Below are positions 1 through 7,557 of a stretch of 37,479 nt of DNA, piece after piece; positions within the stretch are counted from its first letter, which is position 1; each line of letters opens with the position of its first letter. The position numbers and the translations under genes are program-made. Below the pieces are notes generated by a model. That model made no database searches. It worked only from the letters and a program-made list of their open reading frames with translations, and had not been told where the DNA came from. The stretch comes from a virus, in the IMG/VR virus record IMGVR_UViG_3300024518_002631, positions 1-37,479 of that record; one strand, 5' to 3'.

Positions 1-2875
1 TGCCCGTAAAGGTGTCCGCAGCGTCGGCACCTTCGCGGGTGATAGCGATGCCCATAATCCCGCCGCCTGCCGATGCGCTGCTAACGTCTAACGTAACATC
101 GGTAAATTCAAGCTGGTCAGTCGTGCCTGGACCGGATGCGAGTTGGTCAACCGTAGCGTCGAGCGTGTCGCCAGCGGTGAGCGATGACCCTCGAACGACG
201 GCGCGGTATCCCACCCGCCAGAGAACATTTCCGACATCGCTGTTACTTGGACGCCACCAAATTCTAAGCGTAACGGGGAGCGACGTGTCTACGCTGGGCG
301 AGACTGGCCAAATGATGGCCATGCCGTCAGTTGCGCCATTTTGAAAGTTGTTCTTATCGGCATCTACAGTCAGCGTGAATCCGCCGAGCGCACCAAACTC
401 GATGTCCACCTTTGCCGGCGATAGACCGTTAAGGTCGTCGGCGCTTTTCCATGTCATCCCTTGGTCAATCTGCCGGCGAGCTTGTCCAAAAAACTCGCTC
501 ACTCCGTCGAGCCCAACGCGCAAACAACTTGGGTGGAGCTTGCTTTGCTCAAAGATTGGAGCGCGAACCATCGCAACATCTACGCGAAGACGGAACCAGT
601 AGAGGTTAAAGCCAAGGATGGTTTTTTGTGCCCAGGTCGTTGTGCTATCTACGCCAAGCCGGATTTGCACGAGGCTAGTTGTAAGAAACAACTCAGGGCC
701 AGCGGCAGTATGAGGAGCCAGCGCAAGCGTTTCTGCCGCGCCCACTTCCGTCCACGCTGCGCCGTCCCAAACTTCAGCAACGAGCGAGCCGGCAATCCGG
801 GCCGTGTCGGTTGAGAATTGCGCGCCCCACGCCTTGAGCGCTCCGCTTGCATCTTGCAGATTGGAGCCAAATAGGACGGTATGATTTGCAGCGTTGCCCT
901 GATAAGTGAACAGCGAACCGCTCTTGCTGCCGGCGTCCGCTGAAACGTCGGTGAGGTTTCCGCCATCGCTAACCGCGCTCGCCGTGTTATCTGTAGTGAT
1001 AACAATCTGACCGCGGGCGGAAGGACACCCTTGGCCGAGGTCCGTCGCGAACCCTTTCTCGCGGTGGCCTACTGTTAAATCAGTGAAAGAGCGAAAGCTT
1101 GATTCGTCAATCGGGCTCTTCGCATCTTGAAACGTCCAGTTATGATTACTCGCCAGCCACGTTACCGGGATGCTGAGCTTCTGCTCTTGAAGCTCGCAGG
1201 CCGTGAGATTGACCGTCCCATTTGCTCCCGTCAATCCGGGGTCCACTAGGATGTCGAAGCTCCCAGTCGAGTCAAAGCGGACGCTGGTCCATTGTACGTT
1301 CGCAGCGTTGTCCGTGATGTGGAGCGCGTTGGTGCAATTAAACAACGCAGAGGAGCGCATCACTACCGTCGCGTCAGCACAAAGGACGGCATCTACCGCG
1401 AGAGGGTTTCCGCTGTTGATGTCGTTTAGCTGTAGCCTCGCGCCGCCGCTTGCGTGGATGCAATGATTGATGTTTCCGCCACCGGGGACGTGAAGCCCCG
1501 TCATTGCCAGGATGCCGGTGTTATTGCATTGAATGAGGAAATTGAAATCCCCGCCGACATAGCGAAACTCTGTAATGATAATCTTACCAAGGCCGCCGTG
1601 GTGAAACCCGATGGAGGTCAGGTCGGTCCCAGTTACCATCGCGTTGTACAAGTAGCAGAGCGTCGTGCCGCCATACGCAATAGCCGCAGCGCCGCTTGGT
1701 GCGGTAACGCCAATGGAGTGGACGTAGCTGCCATCATCCATCGTGACGACGTTAACGCCGCCGCCCGGCCCGGTGATAAGGACGCGCTCAGGCCCGCCGA
1801 TTCCAATCAAGGAAATGCCGGTCGTGACGTTGATGTCTTCGGGGTAGCTGCCGGGATAAACGTGGACCGCATCGCCAGGGACGGCAGCGCCGAGCGCCGC
1901 GCCGATGGTGAGATATGGCAGGTCGAGCTGGCCGCTGACCGCTGTTCCATCGTTGCCATTCACGGCGTCTACATATAAAAGGTTTCCAGTTGGCAGCGCA
2001 GCGGCTGGCGCCGCCCCGACAAGCGTCGCGCCTACTCTCTTCAGAAACTCGCCATCAGCCACCGCGCCAAGCGTCATCGACGTTGGCCCGCTCGTCTCGG
2101 TGACCGCTTGCACAACTGCGGCGCCCGGTCCCCAGCTCCCGCCGAGGTCGCCGCTCGGACTCATTCCCTGAACTAGCCCGCCGACTCGCTGAAGGACTTC
2201 GGTGTTTGCTACCGCGCCCATCGCCATCGGAGACGGCCCGCTCGTCTCGGTCAAGCCAACGACGGACGGATTCGGATAGACGCCAGAAAGCTGGCCACCG
2301 GCTGGCCCGGCTGGCACCGCGCCCGCGAGCGGGTCAACGGTGAAGACAAGCGGCGTGACGTTGAGCGTTACCGGGTCAAGCGTAGTGAGGATGAAATAGC
2401 TTTCAAAGTTGCTGACGCCTTCGCCAACATAGAGCGTCATCCCGTTGGACACTTCGCCCTGCTCGTTGGCGCTCGGCCCGCGCTGCATAATCCAAGGCGC
2501 TCCAGCGTCGCCAATCTGCGTCAATACATAGATGCCATTATCCTGGCCAGTCGGCTGGTCCTTAATCAAGACTCGCTCGCCCAGCGCAAGGTTCACGACG
2601 CCATCAATCCCAGCGGCATTGATTGAGCCATTCGCGTTAGCCGTCAGCGTGTCATCGGTGCGAGTCGCCGCGAGCGCTGCCGTAGTAGCAACGCGAGCCG
2701 ACTTCTTCCAGTCGGACGCGACGCCATCACCGACGGAGATGTCCACCTGTTTTGTGAGCGGGTTATAGGCAACATCAGCGCCCTTTAAATTCCACTCTTT
2801 AACAGTCGGCTGGACTTCAATCCCGCCGTCGTAAATGCGCTGACCTGTTAGGTCATCAATCCAATTGCTTGCCAT
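1..2875 (-). CDS. Long tail fibre / tailspike protein, open at the left window edge
   Basis: An uninterrupted frame starts at ATG 2875 and runs off base 1 after 958 codons. Joined to the other end of the window it would read six more residues and stop at 37460-37462, giving 964 residues. The first ~110 residues carry a motif common in phage tail proteins (VATTAALAAT, then LGERVLIKDQ and DNGIYVLTQ). Next come a GGQLSGVYPNPSV segment and two ~31-residue repeats built around TETSGP. From about residue 300, NLLYVDAVNGNDG and many short Gly/Asn-rich strands look like a pectate-lyase-type right-handed beta-helix, typical of trimeric fibres or spikes that bind or cut surface polysaccharide. The C-terminal third is beta-rich and unassigned. 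It is the last gene after the baseplate and a smaller appendage protein. The role is firm; receptor and enzymatic activity are unknown. Confidence 0.85.
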   Translation of the reverse strand, partial: MASNWIDDLTGQRIYDGGIEVQPTVKEWNLKGADVAYNPLTKQVDISVGDGVASDWKKSARVATTAALAATRTDDTLTANANGSINAAGIDGVVNLALGERVLIKDQPTGQDNGIYVLTQIGDAGAPWIMQRGPSANEQGEVSNGMTLYVGEGVSNFESYFILTTLDPVTLNVTPLVFTVDPLAGAVPAGPAGGQLSGVYPNPSVVGLTETSGPSPMAMGAVANTEVLQRVGGLVQGMSPSGDLGGSWGPGAAVVQAVTETSGPTSMTLGAVADGEFLKRVGATLVGAAPAAALPTGNLLYVDAVNGNDGTAVSGQLDLPYLTIGAALGAAVPGDAVHVYPGSYPEDINVTTGISLIGIGGPERVLITGPGGGVNVVTMDDGSYVHSIGVTAPSGAAAIAYGGTTLCYLYNAMVTGTDLTSIGFHHGGLGKIIITEFRYVGGDFNFLIQCNNTGILAMTGLHVPGGGNINHCIHASGGARLQLNDINSGNPLAVDAVLCADATVVMRSSALFNCTNALHITDNAANVQWTSVRFDSTGSFDILVDPGLTGANGTVNLTACELQEQKLSIPVTWLASNHNWTFQDAKSPIDESSFRSFTDLTVGHREKGFATDLGQGCPSARGQIVITTDNTASAVSDGGNLTDVSADAGSKSGSLFTYQGNAANHTVLFGSNLQDASGALKAWGAQFSTDTARIAGSLVAEVWDGAAWTEVGAAETLALAPHTAAGPELFLTTSLVQIRLGVDSTTTWAQKTILGFNLYWFRLRVDVAMVRAPIFEQSKLHPSCLRVGLDGVSEFFGQARRQIDQGMTWKSADDLNGLSPAKVDIEFGALGGFTLTVDADKNNFQNGATDGMAIIWPVSPSVDTSLPVTLRIWWRPSNSDVGNVLWRVGYRAVVRGSSLTAGDTLDATVDQLASGPGTTDQLEFTDVTLDVSSASAGGGIMGIAITREGADAADTFTG
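2030..2251 (-). repeat. Internal ~75-bp imperfect repeat in fibre gene
   Basis: Two units, about 2030-2105 and 2175-2250, share GGCCCGCTCGTCTCGGT and the frame around TETSGP-X-X-M-X-X-GAVA. They encode successive ~31-residue repeats in the fibre shaft. This allows length change by unequal recombination. Confidence 0.6.
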
Positions 2876-2884
2876 GATTGGGCC

Positions 2885-3484
2885 TTACTTGCGGAAGCGC
2901 TCGATGAGCAAGTTATAGGGGCGCATGATGTCAATGCTCGCGCCTACTGCGACGGCGTCAATGCCGAGCTGGAGCTGGAACGTAGGGACCATTGGCGCGA
3001 TGACAAGAATCGTCGCGCAAATGTTGACCTGGATTCCGAGATTCGGCGCCAGCCCTGGATTGATGCTGTGCATCCAGCCCGGCAGCTTGGTGGACGTGGC
3101 AGCGATTCCAAGGAACAAGGAATCCGGCGGCCCTACAATCGAAGTCGGGTCAATCTGGATGGAGCCGGTCACCTTGATGACGTCGTCCAGCTCAAGGTCT
3201 TCGATTGCGAAATCGAGAGCAGTGGAGAATCCAATGTTCCCAACTCCCGTGACAAGCGTTTCCACTACAGCCCGCGTAGGAGGGACGCCCGCCGCAACAT
3301 AAAGCGCTGACGCTGACGCGACGTTTTCCGGGTAGCTCAGAATCTGCCGGTTGTACAAATAGCGGCTTCGGTCGGCAATTTCTGTGAAAGCCCCGTTCAC
3401 CGAAGCCGCATTGGCAACGTCTCCGTCATCGGGAATCGTAACCGTTGGGCTGAAGGTATCGGTTTCGGGAATTATATGCGCCAT
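2885..3484 (-). CDS. Probable tail appendage / short fibre protein
   Basis: This 199-residue protein starts 3 bases after the stop of the gpI-like gene and lies directly before the long fibre gene, the usual place for fibre or fibre-connector proteins. Its N-terminus (PETDTFSPTVTIPDDGD, then AASVNGAFTEIADRSRYLYN) resembles a motif I recall from phage fibre proteins, where a short anchor precedes a list of regularly placed hydrophobic strands. The rest alternates hydrophobic and polar residues as in a beta-sandwich, with no enzyme motif, signal peptide or membrane segment. A receptor-binding head or a fibre-to-baseplate adaptor are both possible. Role inferred mainly from context. Confidence 0.65.
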   Translation of the reverse strand: MAHIIPETDTFSPTVTIPDDGDVANAASVNGAFTEIADRSRYLYNRQILSYPENVASASALYVAAGVPPTRAVVETLVTGVGNIGFSTALDFAIEDLELDDVIKVTGSIQIDPTSIVGPPDSLFLGIAATSTKLPGWMHSINPGLAPNLGIQVNICATILVIAPMVPTFQLQLGIDAVAVGASIDIMRPYNLLIERFRK

Positions 3485-3487
3485 GAA

Positions 3488-4249
3488 TCAGACCTTGATA
3501 ATGCCGCCCCAATAATCGAGGCTGGCGATGTTGTACGGAGCCGGAGAGCCCCATGATTTGAATGCGTACTTTGGGCCCCAGAAGTGACCGATGGGCCACT
3601 TTACCACGCCGTTAGCCCACGTGCCGGTGCCCCAATTAAAGAGGCCCCAGATGTTGGTGTCCCAAGCTAGGATGACGTCCACGCCAATCTCGTGGGCACT
3701 TTTCCACTTGCGGAGAATCTTGAGAATAGCAAATATATCCTCTTGAGTTGCTGAGCTTCCCCAAGTGTAACCGCCCGTTCCCCAACTGCCGTAGACCGGT
3801 CCGCCCCAGGTTGCTACGTCCCAATTCGGCGGGTCAGTTATCACGAGCCACCAGCGGGACCAGTGCGTCGAATTAGGGTCAGCGTTCCAGAAGTAGTTTG
3901 GCACCAGCGTGATGTTGGCCGCAGGGATTCCAAACGGGGCCAGCGCGTTCTGAGCAAAGAGAACGGTTGCCGCTTCGCCCCACAAATCCCAAGCGTCAAA
4001 TAGGCGCTCGCGGTATTCCGCGTCTGTCTCTGGCGGCGTGCGAGCTATGCCGCGCTCGTCACCGATGGACGGCAGCGCATCGTTTGGCGAAGTGCTCTCC
4101 TTTAGCCAAGGCGCGCGGAGCGCTTGCGCCTCGCCCTCTGCGATAAGGTCAGCGCCAAGCCCTTCGGTGACGCCAACGAAGCGCTCTCCGAAGAAGCGCC
4201 GAAGCCACGACGGAGAAAGCTCCGCGGCAAATTCTCGGAAGTTGGTCAT
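3488..4249 (-). CDS. Trp-rich baseplate/tail protein, gpI-like position
   Basis: 253 residues, overlapping baseplate J by 4 bases (ATGA), the arrangement expected for the P2 gpI / Mu gp48 class of proteins that link the baseplate wedge to the fibres. The N-terminal half contains PPETDAEYRERLFDAWDLWG, similar to the start of many gpI-like proteins. The C-terminal half is unusually rich in Trp and Gly (YGSWGTGGYTWGSSAT, WGLFNWGTGTW), followed by LKILRKWKSAHE and a hydrophobic strand VDVILAW. Similar Trp/Gly segments followed by an RKWKPAH-like helix occur in tail proteins I remember from other phages. Function in baseplate assembly is inferred from order and motif; the Trp-rich segment may be an interaction surface. 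Confidence 0.65.
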   Translation of the reverse strand: MTNFREFAAELSPSWLRRFFGERFVGVTEGLGADLIAEGEAQALRAPWLKESTSPNDALPSIGDERGIARTPPETDAEYRERLFDAWDLWGEAATVLFAQNALAPFGIPAANITLVPNYFWNADPNSTHWSRWWLVITDPPNWDVATWGGPVYGSWGTGGYTWGSSATQEDIFAILKILRKWKSAHEIGVDVILAWDTNIWGLFNWGTGTWANGVVKWPIGHFWGPKYAFKSWGSPAPYNIASLDYWGGIIKV

Positions 4250-5391
4250 ACGCTGATATAGCTCGGCGTGATTGCCGATACGGTCATGATGTCAAAGGCG
4301 CCGATGTTGACGTTTCCGGGCGGCAAGCTCAGCACAATTTGCTGGACGCCTGCGATGGCGGTCATCGCCCCAATGGCTTCCGAGTATACGAACTCACCGG
4401 GCGAAGCCGCAGCAAACGACGTCCCGCCAATCGGCAGGCCGTTGACGTAATCGGTCAGCGCTTGCTCCACCGCTGACTGGGTCACCGCGTTATTAAGCGC
4501 CGCCGTTATATAGCAAGTATATTGGAACAGCTGCGGCTGGGCGGCGGCGGCAAAAACGGTGACCTGAGCTGTCGGGTTTCTGATTCTGTCCGCTTCGGTC
4601 TGAGCATTGACAACGTCCGTCGCGCCGCTGACTCCGCTAGGTCCAGCGATGTAGATATGAAGCGTTCCAGGTCCTGCCGGGTTGCTGTCGTCCACCTTAA
4701 TCCGGGCCGCGCCAGGGACGGCGGTTCGAATGAAATTGATGTATCGGTCTGCCGGGTCAGATGGGCTGAGCGTCGCCCACTTCGTTGTGTTGCGGGAGCG
4801 GAGCGCGGCGTCTGTTTCTTCGTTGACCCCTTGCTGAGTTATCCACGTGGAGCTTGGCGCAATGGCATCGTTTGAGCAAGTGACACCAGCTAGCGGAGTG
4901 GTCAGAATGTTGATGGTCCCGTTTGCCACGTTGGCGTCCGCGCCGGGAGTCTCCGCTTGAATCGTGACGACCAGCGAACCGCTCGCCGGAATGGTGCCGG
5001 CTGTCGTGTTGCGGTATGTCCTGCCGTCCGCATCGCTAGCCACAATCTGACCGGCCAAGATGGCGTGAGGCGGGCCAACTGCGGCGCCCGTCAGCGTCAG
5101 GTTTCCCAGCGTAGAGACTGCGGGGATTCTGGTGTTATCATAATGCGAGTAGCTGAAGGCGGTCAGCGCGTCGCCTTCGCTTGTATCGTTGAATCCGAGC
5201 CGGCTGATAGCGTCAACGCTTAGCGTGAGATTGCTGTAAACGCTCGCAAACATTTCAACCAACGTTAGCTGGACGCTGCCGCTCTGCCAACTCGTGGCGC
5301 CAAAGCCAAGCGACGCCAGCTCGGTGATGAGAAACGTTAGCGCCTCGGCTTGTGTAACCGGCGTCCGTAGCTGTGAAAGGTTCAAAGGCAT
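4246..5391 (-). CDS. Baseplate J-like wedge protein (Mu gp47 class)
   Basis: 381 residues with the typical length and layout of the baseplate J family: an N-terminal helix (FLITELASLGFGATSW), a SGSVQLTLVEMFASVYSNL segment, a central beta domain with VASDADGRTYRNT and TPGADANVANGTI, then the diagnostic EETDAALRSRNTTKW segment and a C-terminal ferredoxin-like part. J proteins form the wedge ring that holds the fibre attachment proteins and triggers sheath contraction. The gene lies between the gp25-like wedge gene (1-base overlap) and the gpI-like gene (4-base overlap), the same order as in Mu and P2. No anomalies seen. Confidence 0.9.
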   Translation of the reverse strand: MPLNLSQLRTPVTQAEALTFLITELASLGFGATSWQSGSVQLTLVEMFASVYSNLTLSVDAISRLGFNDTSEGDALTAFSYSHYDNTRIPAVSTLGNLTLTGAAVGPPHAILAGQIVASDADGRTYRNTTAGTIPASGSLVVTIQAETPGADANVANGTINILTTPLAGVTCSNDAIAPSSTWITQQGVNEETDAALRSRNTTKWATLSPSDPADRYINFIRTAVPGAARIKVDDSNPAGPGTLHIYIAGPSGVSGATDVVNAQTEADRIRNPTAQVTVFAAAAQPQLFQYTCYITAALNNAVTQSAVEQALTDYVNGLPIGGTSFAAASPGEFVYSEAIGAMTAIAGVQQIVLSLPPGNVNIGAFDIMTVSAITPSYISV

Positions 5392-5783
5392 TATGGCTGC
5401 TCCAGTATTTCCACGGTCAAGTCGTTGACTGATAGCACTAGCACAAATGGCCCGTCGCTCGCTGTTAGCTCTAAGCTAATCAACAGAGTGCCTTGCTGCG
5501 CCGTTCCAAGCTCGCCAAAGTCAAGCGCCACCTTCACGTCCTTGACTCGCTCGTCCTTTAGCGCTTCGTTTTCAATAGCCAGCGCGGTGATTTCTCGCGC
5601 CTCGATTCCATTAAGCCGGCTTCGGATGTCGGTCCCATAGTCCGTATCATAGAACAGCGTCCCGCGAGCCGTCGAGATTCGGCGCGCTATAGCCTCTGCC
5701 AAGCATCGATTGCCGCTAGTCGCCTGCGATAAGTTGGCGTTAATATCGTCAACGCAAGCGAAGTCTGTTCCGAGATTGCTCAT
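5391..5783 (-). CDS. gp25/W-like baseplate wedge protein (Mu gp46 position)
   Basis: 130 residues, overlapping by one base both the spike gene before it and the J gene after it. The segment LAEAIARRISTARGTLFYDTDYGTDIRSRLNG matches the core of gp25/W-type wedge proteins, where an ARR..T.RG..FYD.DYG.D.R signature is usual. The remainder has the expected beta-alpha-beta content (VKDVKVALDFG, GTLLISLELTAS, VLVLSVND). The family bridges the central spike/hub and the J ring and starts sheath polymerisation. The lysozyme-like fold of the family is thought not to be catalytic. Confidence 0.82.
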   Translation of the reverse strand: MSNLGTDFACVDDINANLSQATSGNRCLAEAIARRISTARGTLFYDTDYGTDIRSRLNGIEAREITALAIENEALKDERVKDVKVALDFGELGTAQQGTLLISLELTASDGPFVLVLSVNDLTVEILEQP

Positions 5784-6328
5784 TATGCTTTCAGCTTATC
5801 GTTTCCAGTTGTGATGATGCCGGTGATTGGCAGTCCAGCGAAGCCTGGCGGCGGAGGGTTTGGTGGGCTTGGTGGAGCCGGAAGCGGCGAATATACGCCA
5901 GGCACGCCAAAGACGTCCGGCGCATAGTAAACCACGAACGTCCCGGGGTCTTGGACCAGGTATCCGCCTATCGTCGAATCGTCCACCCTCGCGATGCTCT
6001 GGCTGCCGCCATCGAAGGTGAGAAGGTCCGCGCCGCCCTCCGGCTCCCAGCTTGCGAGATAGGGGCGGGACGGGTCGCCGGCCTCAAAGCCGACAAGGCA
6101 TCGCGTCCCCACCGGGATTTCGTATCTGTATCCCGGCGCTCCGTTGCGCAATTCGACGAGCCCGATGCCCGTGCCCCTCACCGCTTCATCGTCGGGCAAA
6201 ACTTCAACGCGCCCGTCCGCCCCCTGGTCAACGACGGTCGAAGGGTACAGTCCGAAATAGGTCAGCCGCCTGCCGAGATAGGCGTCTATGAATGCGGCCA
6301 GGCCAGCCTTTATGCGGTCGAGGTTCAT
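5783..6328 (-). CDS. Baseplate spike / assembly protein V-like (Mu gp45 class)
   Basis: 181 residues. Residues ~20-110 (LTYFGLYPSTVVDQGADGRVEVLPDDE, then RYEIPVGTRCLVGFEAGDPSRPYLASWEP) form the OB-fold signature of gpV/gp45-type spike proteins, including the GD-P-RPYL-SW motif that ends this domain in many of them. The middle part (LLTFDGGSQSIARVDD) is where such proteins usually enter the trimeric beta-helix, and a Pro-rich run (LPAPPSPPNPPPPG) precedes the C-terminus. The spike sits under the tail tube and pierces the outer membrane. Four-base overlap with the hub gene and one-base overlap with the gp25-like gene support membership of the baseplate operon. Confidence 0.82.
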   Translation of the reverse strand: MNLDRIKAGLAAFIDAYLGRRLTYFGLYPSTVVDQGADGRVEVLPDDEAVRGTGIGLVELRNGAPGYRYEIPVGTRCLVGFEAGDPSRPYLASWEPEGGADLLTFDGGSQSIARVDDSTIGGYLVQDPGTFVVYYAPDVFGVPGVYSPLPAPPSPPNPPPPGFAGLPITGIITTGNDKLKA

Positions 6329-6966
6329 AGATAGTATACGTGCTGGCGCACGGAGCCCGAAGCGATGGACGTGGTGACGTAGCTCACGGAGAAGCCATCG
6401 AGCGCGGTGGCTGGCGCAACTAGCGCCGAGGTATCTGGCGCAATCGTCAGCGCCCCATTCGCCGCGTCATTATCTACAAGCGTATATGTCACGTCCACGG
6501 CTGGAAATTCTTGAGCGCCAAAGAAGACCTCGCCCGCCCTCGTCACTCGCCAGATGTCGCCCGTGTAATCTGCAATCTGACTGAGCGCGTGGCTCGCTGC
6601 GCCGCGAGAACGTACCCACGCGGGCACCACGGCCCCTGTAAGGTCGCGCGAGCCTGAATCCGCACTGGCGCCCGCCTCGCTCAGTACGTCGCTTAGCGGC
6701 AAAGCTAGCGGACAAGAGATGTAGCTTTTCGCGGCCAGCACTGTGGCCAACTTTCCCGCTCCGCCCGTAATGCGGCCCAGCCATCTGCCGCCGTCGAGCC
6801 CGCCGCGTTGCACGACGCCGGAGAATGTGACGCCATCGAGCGAAAGTGTCACCGCGCCGGCTATGTCCTCGGCCGAATCAGCCTCCAGCTCGGCGTGCCA
6901 GACGCCCACGGATGGTTCGTATAGCGTGCCGCTGATAACCGCGAAGCCTTCAAGCTCATAGGTCAT
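6325..6966 (-). CDS. Baseplate hub protein candidate
   Basis: 213 residues, located between a tail protein gene and the spike gene, the position of the hub (Mu gp44 / P2 gpD equivalents). It is mostly beta-strand-like: an N-terminal barrel-like region (GVWHAELEADSAEDIAGAVTLSLDGVTFSG), a helical middle (SDVLSEAGASADSG) and ALSQIADYTGDIWRVTRAGEVFFG, which resembles the tower region of hub proteins where a short helix precedes a W-X-V-T-X-X-G-X-V strand. No catalytic motif is visible. It is shorter than classical ~350-residue hubs, so it may be a compact version. Assignment rests on gene order and partial resemblance. Confidence 0.6.
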   Translation of the reverse strand: MTYELEGFAVISGTLYEPSVGVWHAELEADSAEDIAGAVTLSLDGVTFSGVVQRGGLDGGRWLGRITGGAGKLATVLAAKSYISCPLALPLSDVLSEAGASADSGSRDLTGAVVPAWVRSRGAASHALSQIADYTGDIWRVTRAGEVFFGAQEFPAVDVTYTLVDNDAANGALTIAPDTSALVAPATALDGFSVSYVTTSIASGSVRQHVYYL

Positions 6967-6969
6967 TAG

Positions 6970-7557
6970 CTAGCCCCAGAGGATGTTGGCGATTAAGTTG
7001 GCAGCCTTGCCGGGGTCCGTCAGCGCTTCTTTGCCAATGGCGAGCGCCGAATCTAGGAAGTCCTCGACCGGCTCCTTCTTGCCGCCTGGCGTGCCGGCTC
7101 CGCCTTTGATTGGCGCGGGCGTCGGGATCCATTCAATGGCGCTCATGTTAACGGTCATGACTCCGCTCGAACGATCAAGCTCTGGGAAACTAATGTGGCT
7201 GATATAGATGGCGCTAATTCCCATCGCGTTGCATTGCGGGTGGACTATCTCGGTCGGCGTTCTGATACCGCCGATGCGCTTCGGATGAATCAGCGGAAGA
7301 AGCTCGTTGAATTTCTTCCAATGCTCGGCGGTCCAGAGGCGAAGGCTTATGTTGATCTTCGCCGGGTCCATCCCGTTATCCTTCAGCGTGCCGCCGTCTT
7401 TGCCTTTCGTTTTCTTAACGTCTATTCGGCGCTTGACGCCGGAGCCAGAAATCTCGGCAAGCCCTGGCCAGACGTCGCCAGCCATTAGCAGGCGGTCCCA
7501 TTGGTCTTGGCCTTGCCCGCTGTCGTTCCAGAACGGAGAATAAACCGGCTCGCTCAT
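6970..7557 (-). CDS. Tail protein after the tape measure, baseplate adaptor-like
   Basis: 195 residues, overlapping the tape-measure gene by 4 bases. Residues ~25-100 (GDVWPGLAEISGSG, RRIDVKKTKGKDGGTLKDNG, KINISLRLWTAEHW, LLPLIHPKR) resemble a pattern I recall from small tail/baseplate proteins of contractile systems, in which K-KG.DG..L...G and LRLW recur. The C-terminus contains a Gly/Pro linker (IKGGAGTPGGKKEP) and an Ala-rich helix. In Mu the equivalent position holds the gp43/N protein, but no clear similarity to it is seen. Likely part of the tube-hub junction. Confidence 0.6.
   Translation of the reverse strand: MSEPVYSPFWNDSGQGQDQWDRLLMAGDVWPGLAEISGSGVKRRIDVKKTKGKDGGTLKDNGMDPAKINISLRLWTAEHWKKFNELLPLIHPKRIGGIRTPTEIVHPQCNAMGISAIYISHISFPELDRSSGVMTVNMSAIEWIPTPAPIKGGAGTPGGKKEPVEDFLDSALAIGKEALTDPGKAANLIANILWG

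Noticed and set aside
1454-1978. 174-codon plus-strand frame near the left end
   Set aside because: It is antisense to the open tail-fibre frame, whose beta-helix and fibre motifs are continuous over this stretch.
4846-4856. Second parS-like palindrome around CCACGTGG
   Set aside because: Only the central 8-10 bases match; the outer GTTT/AAAC arms are missing.
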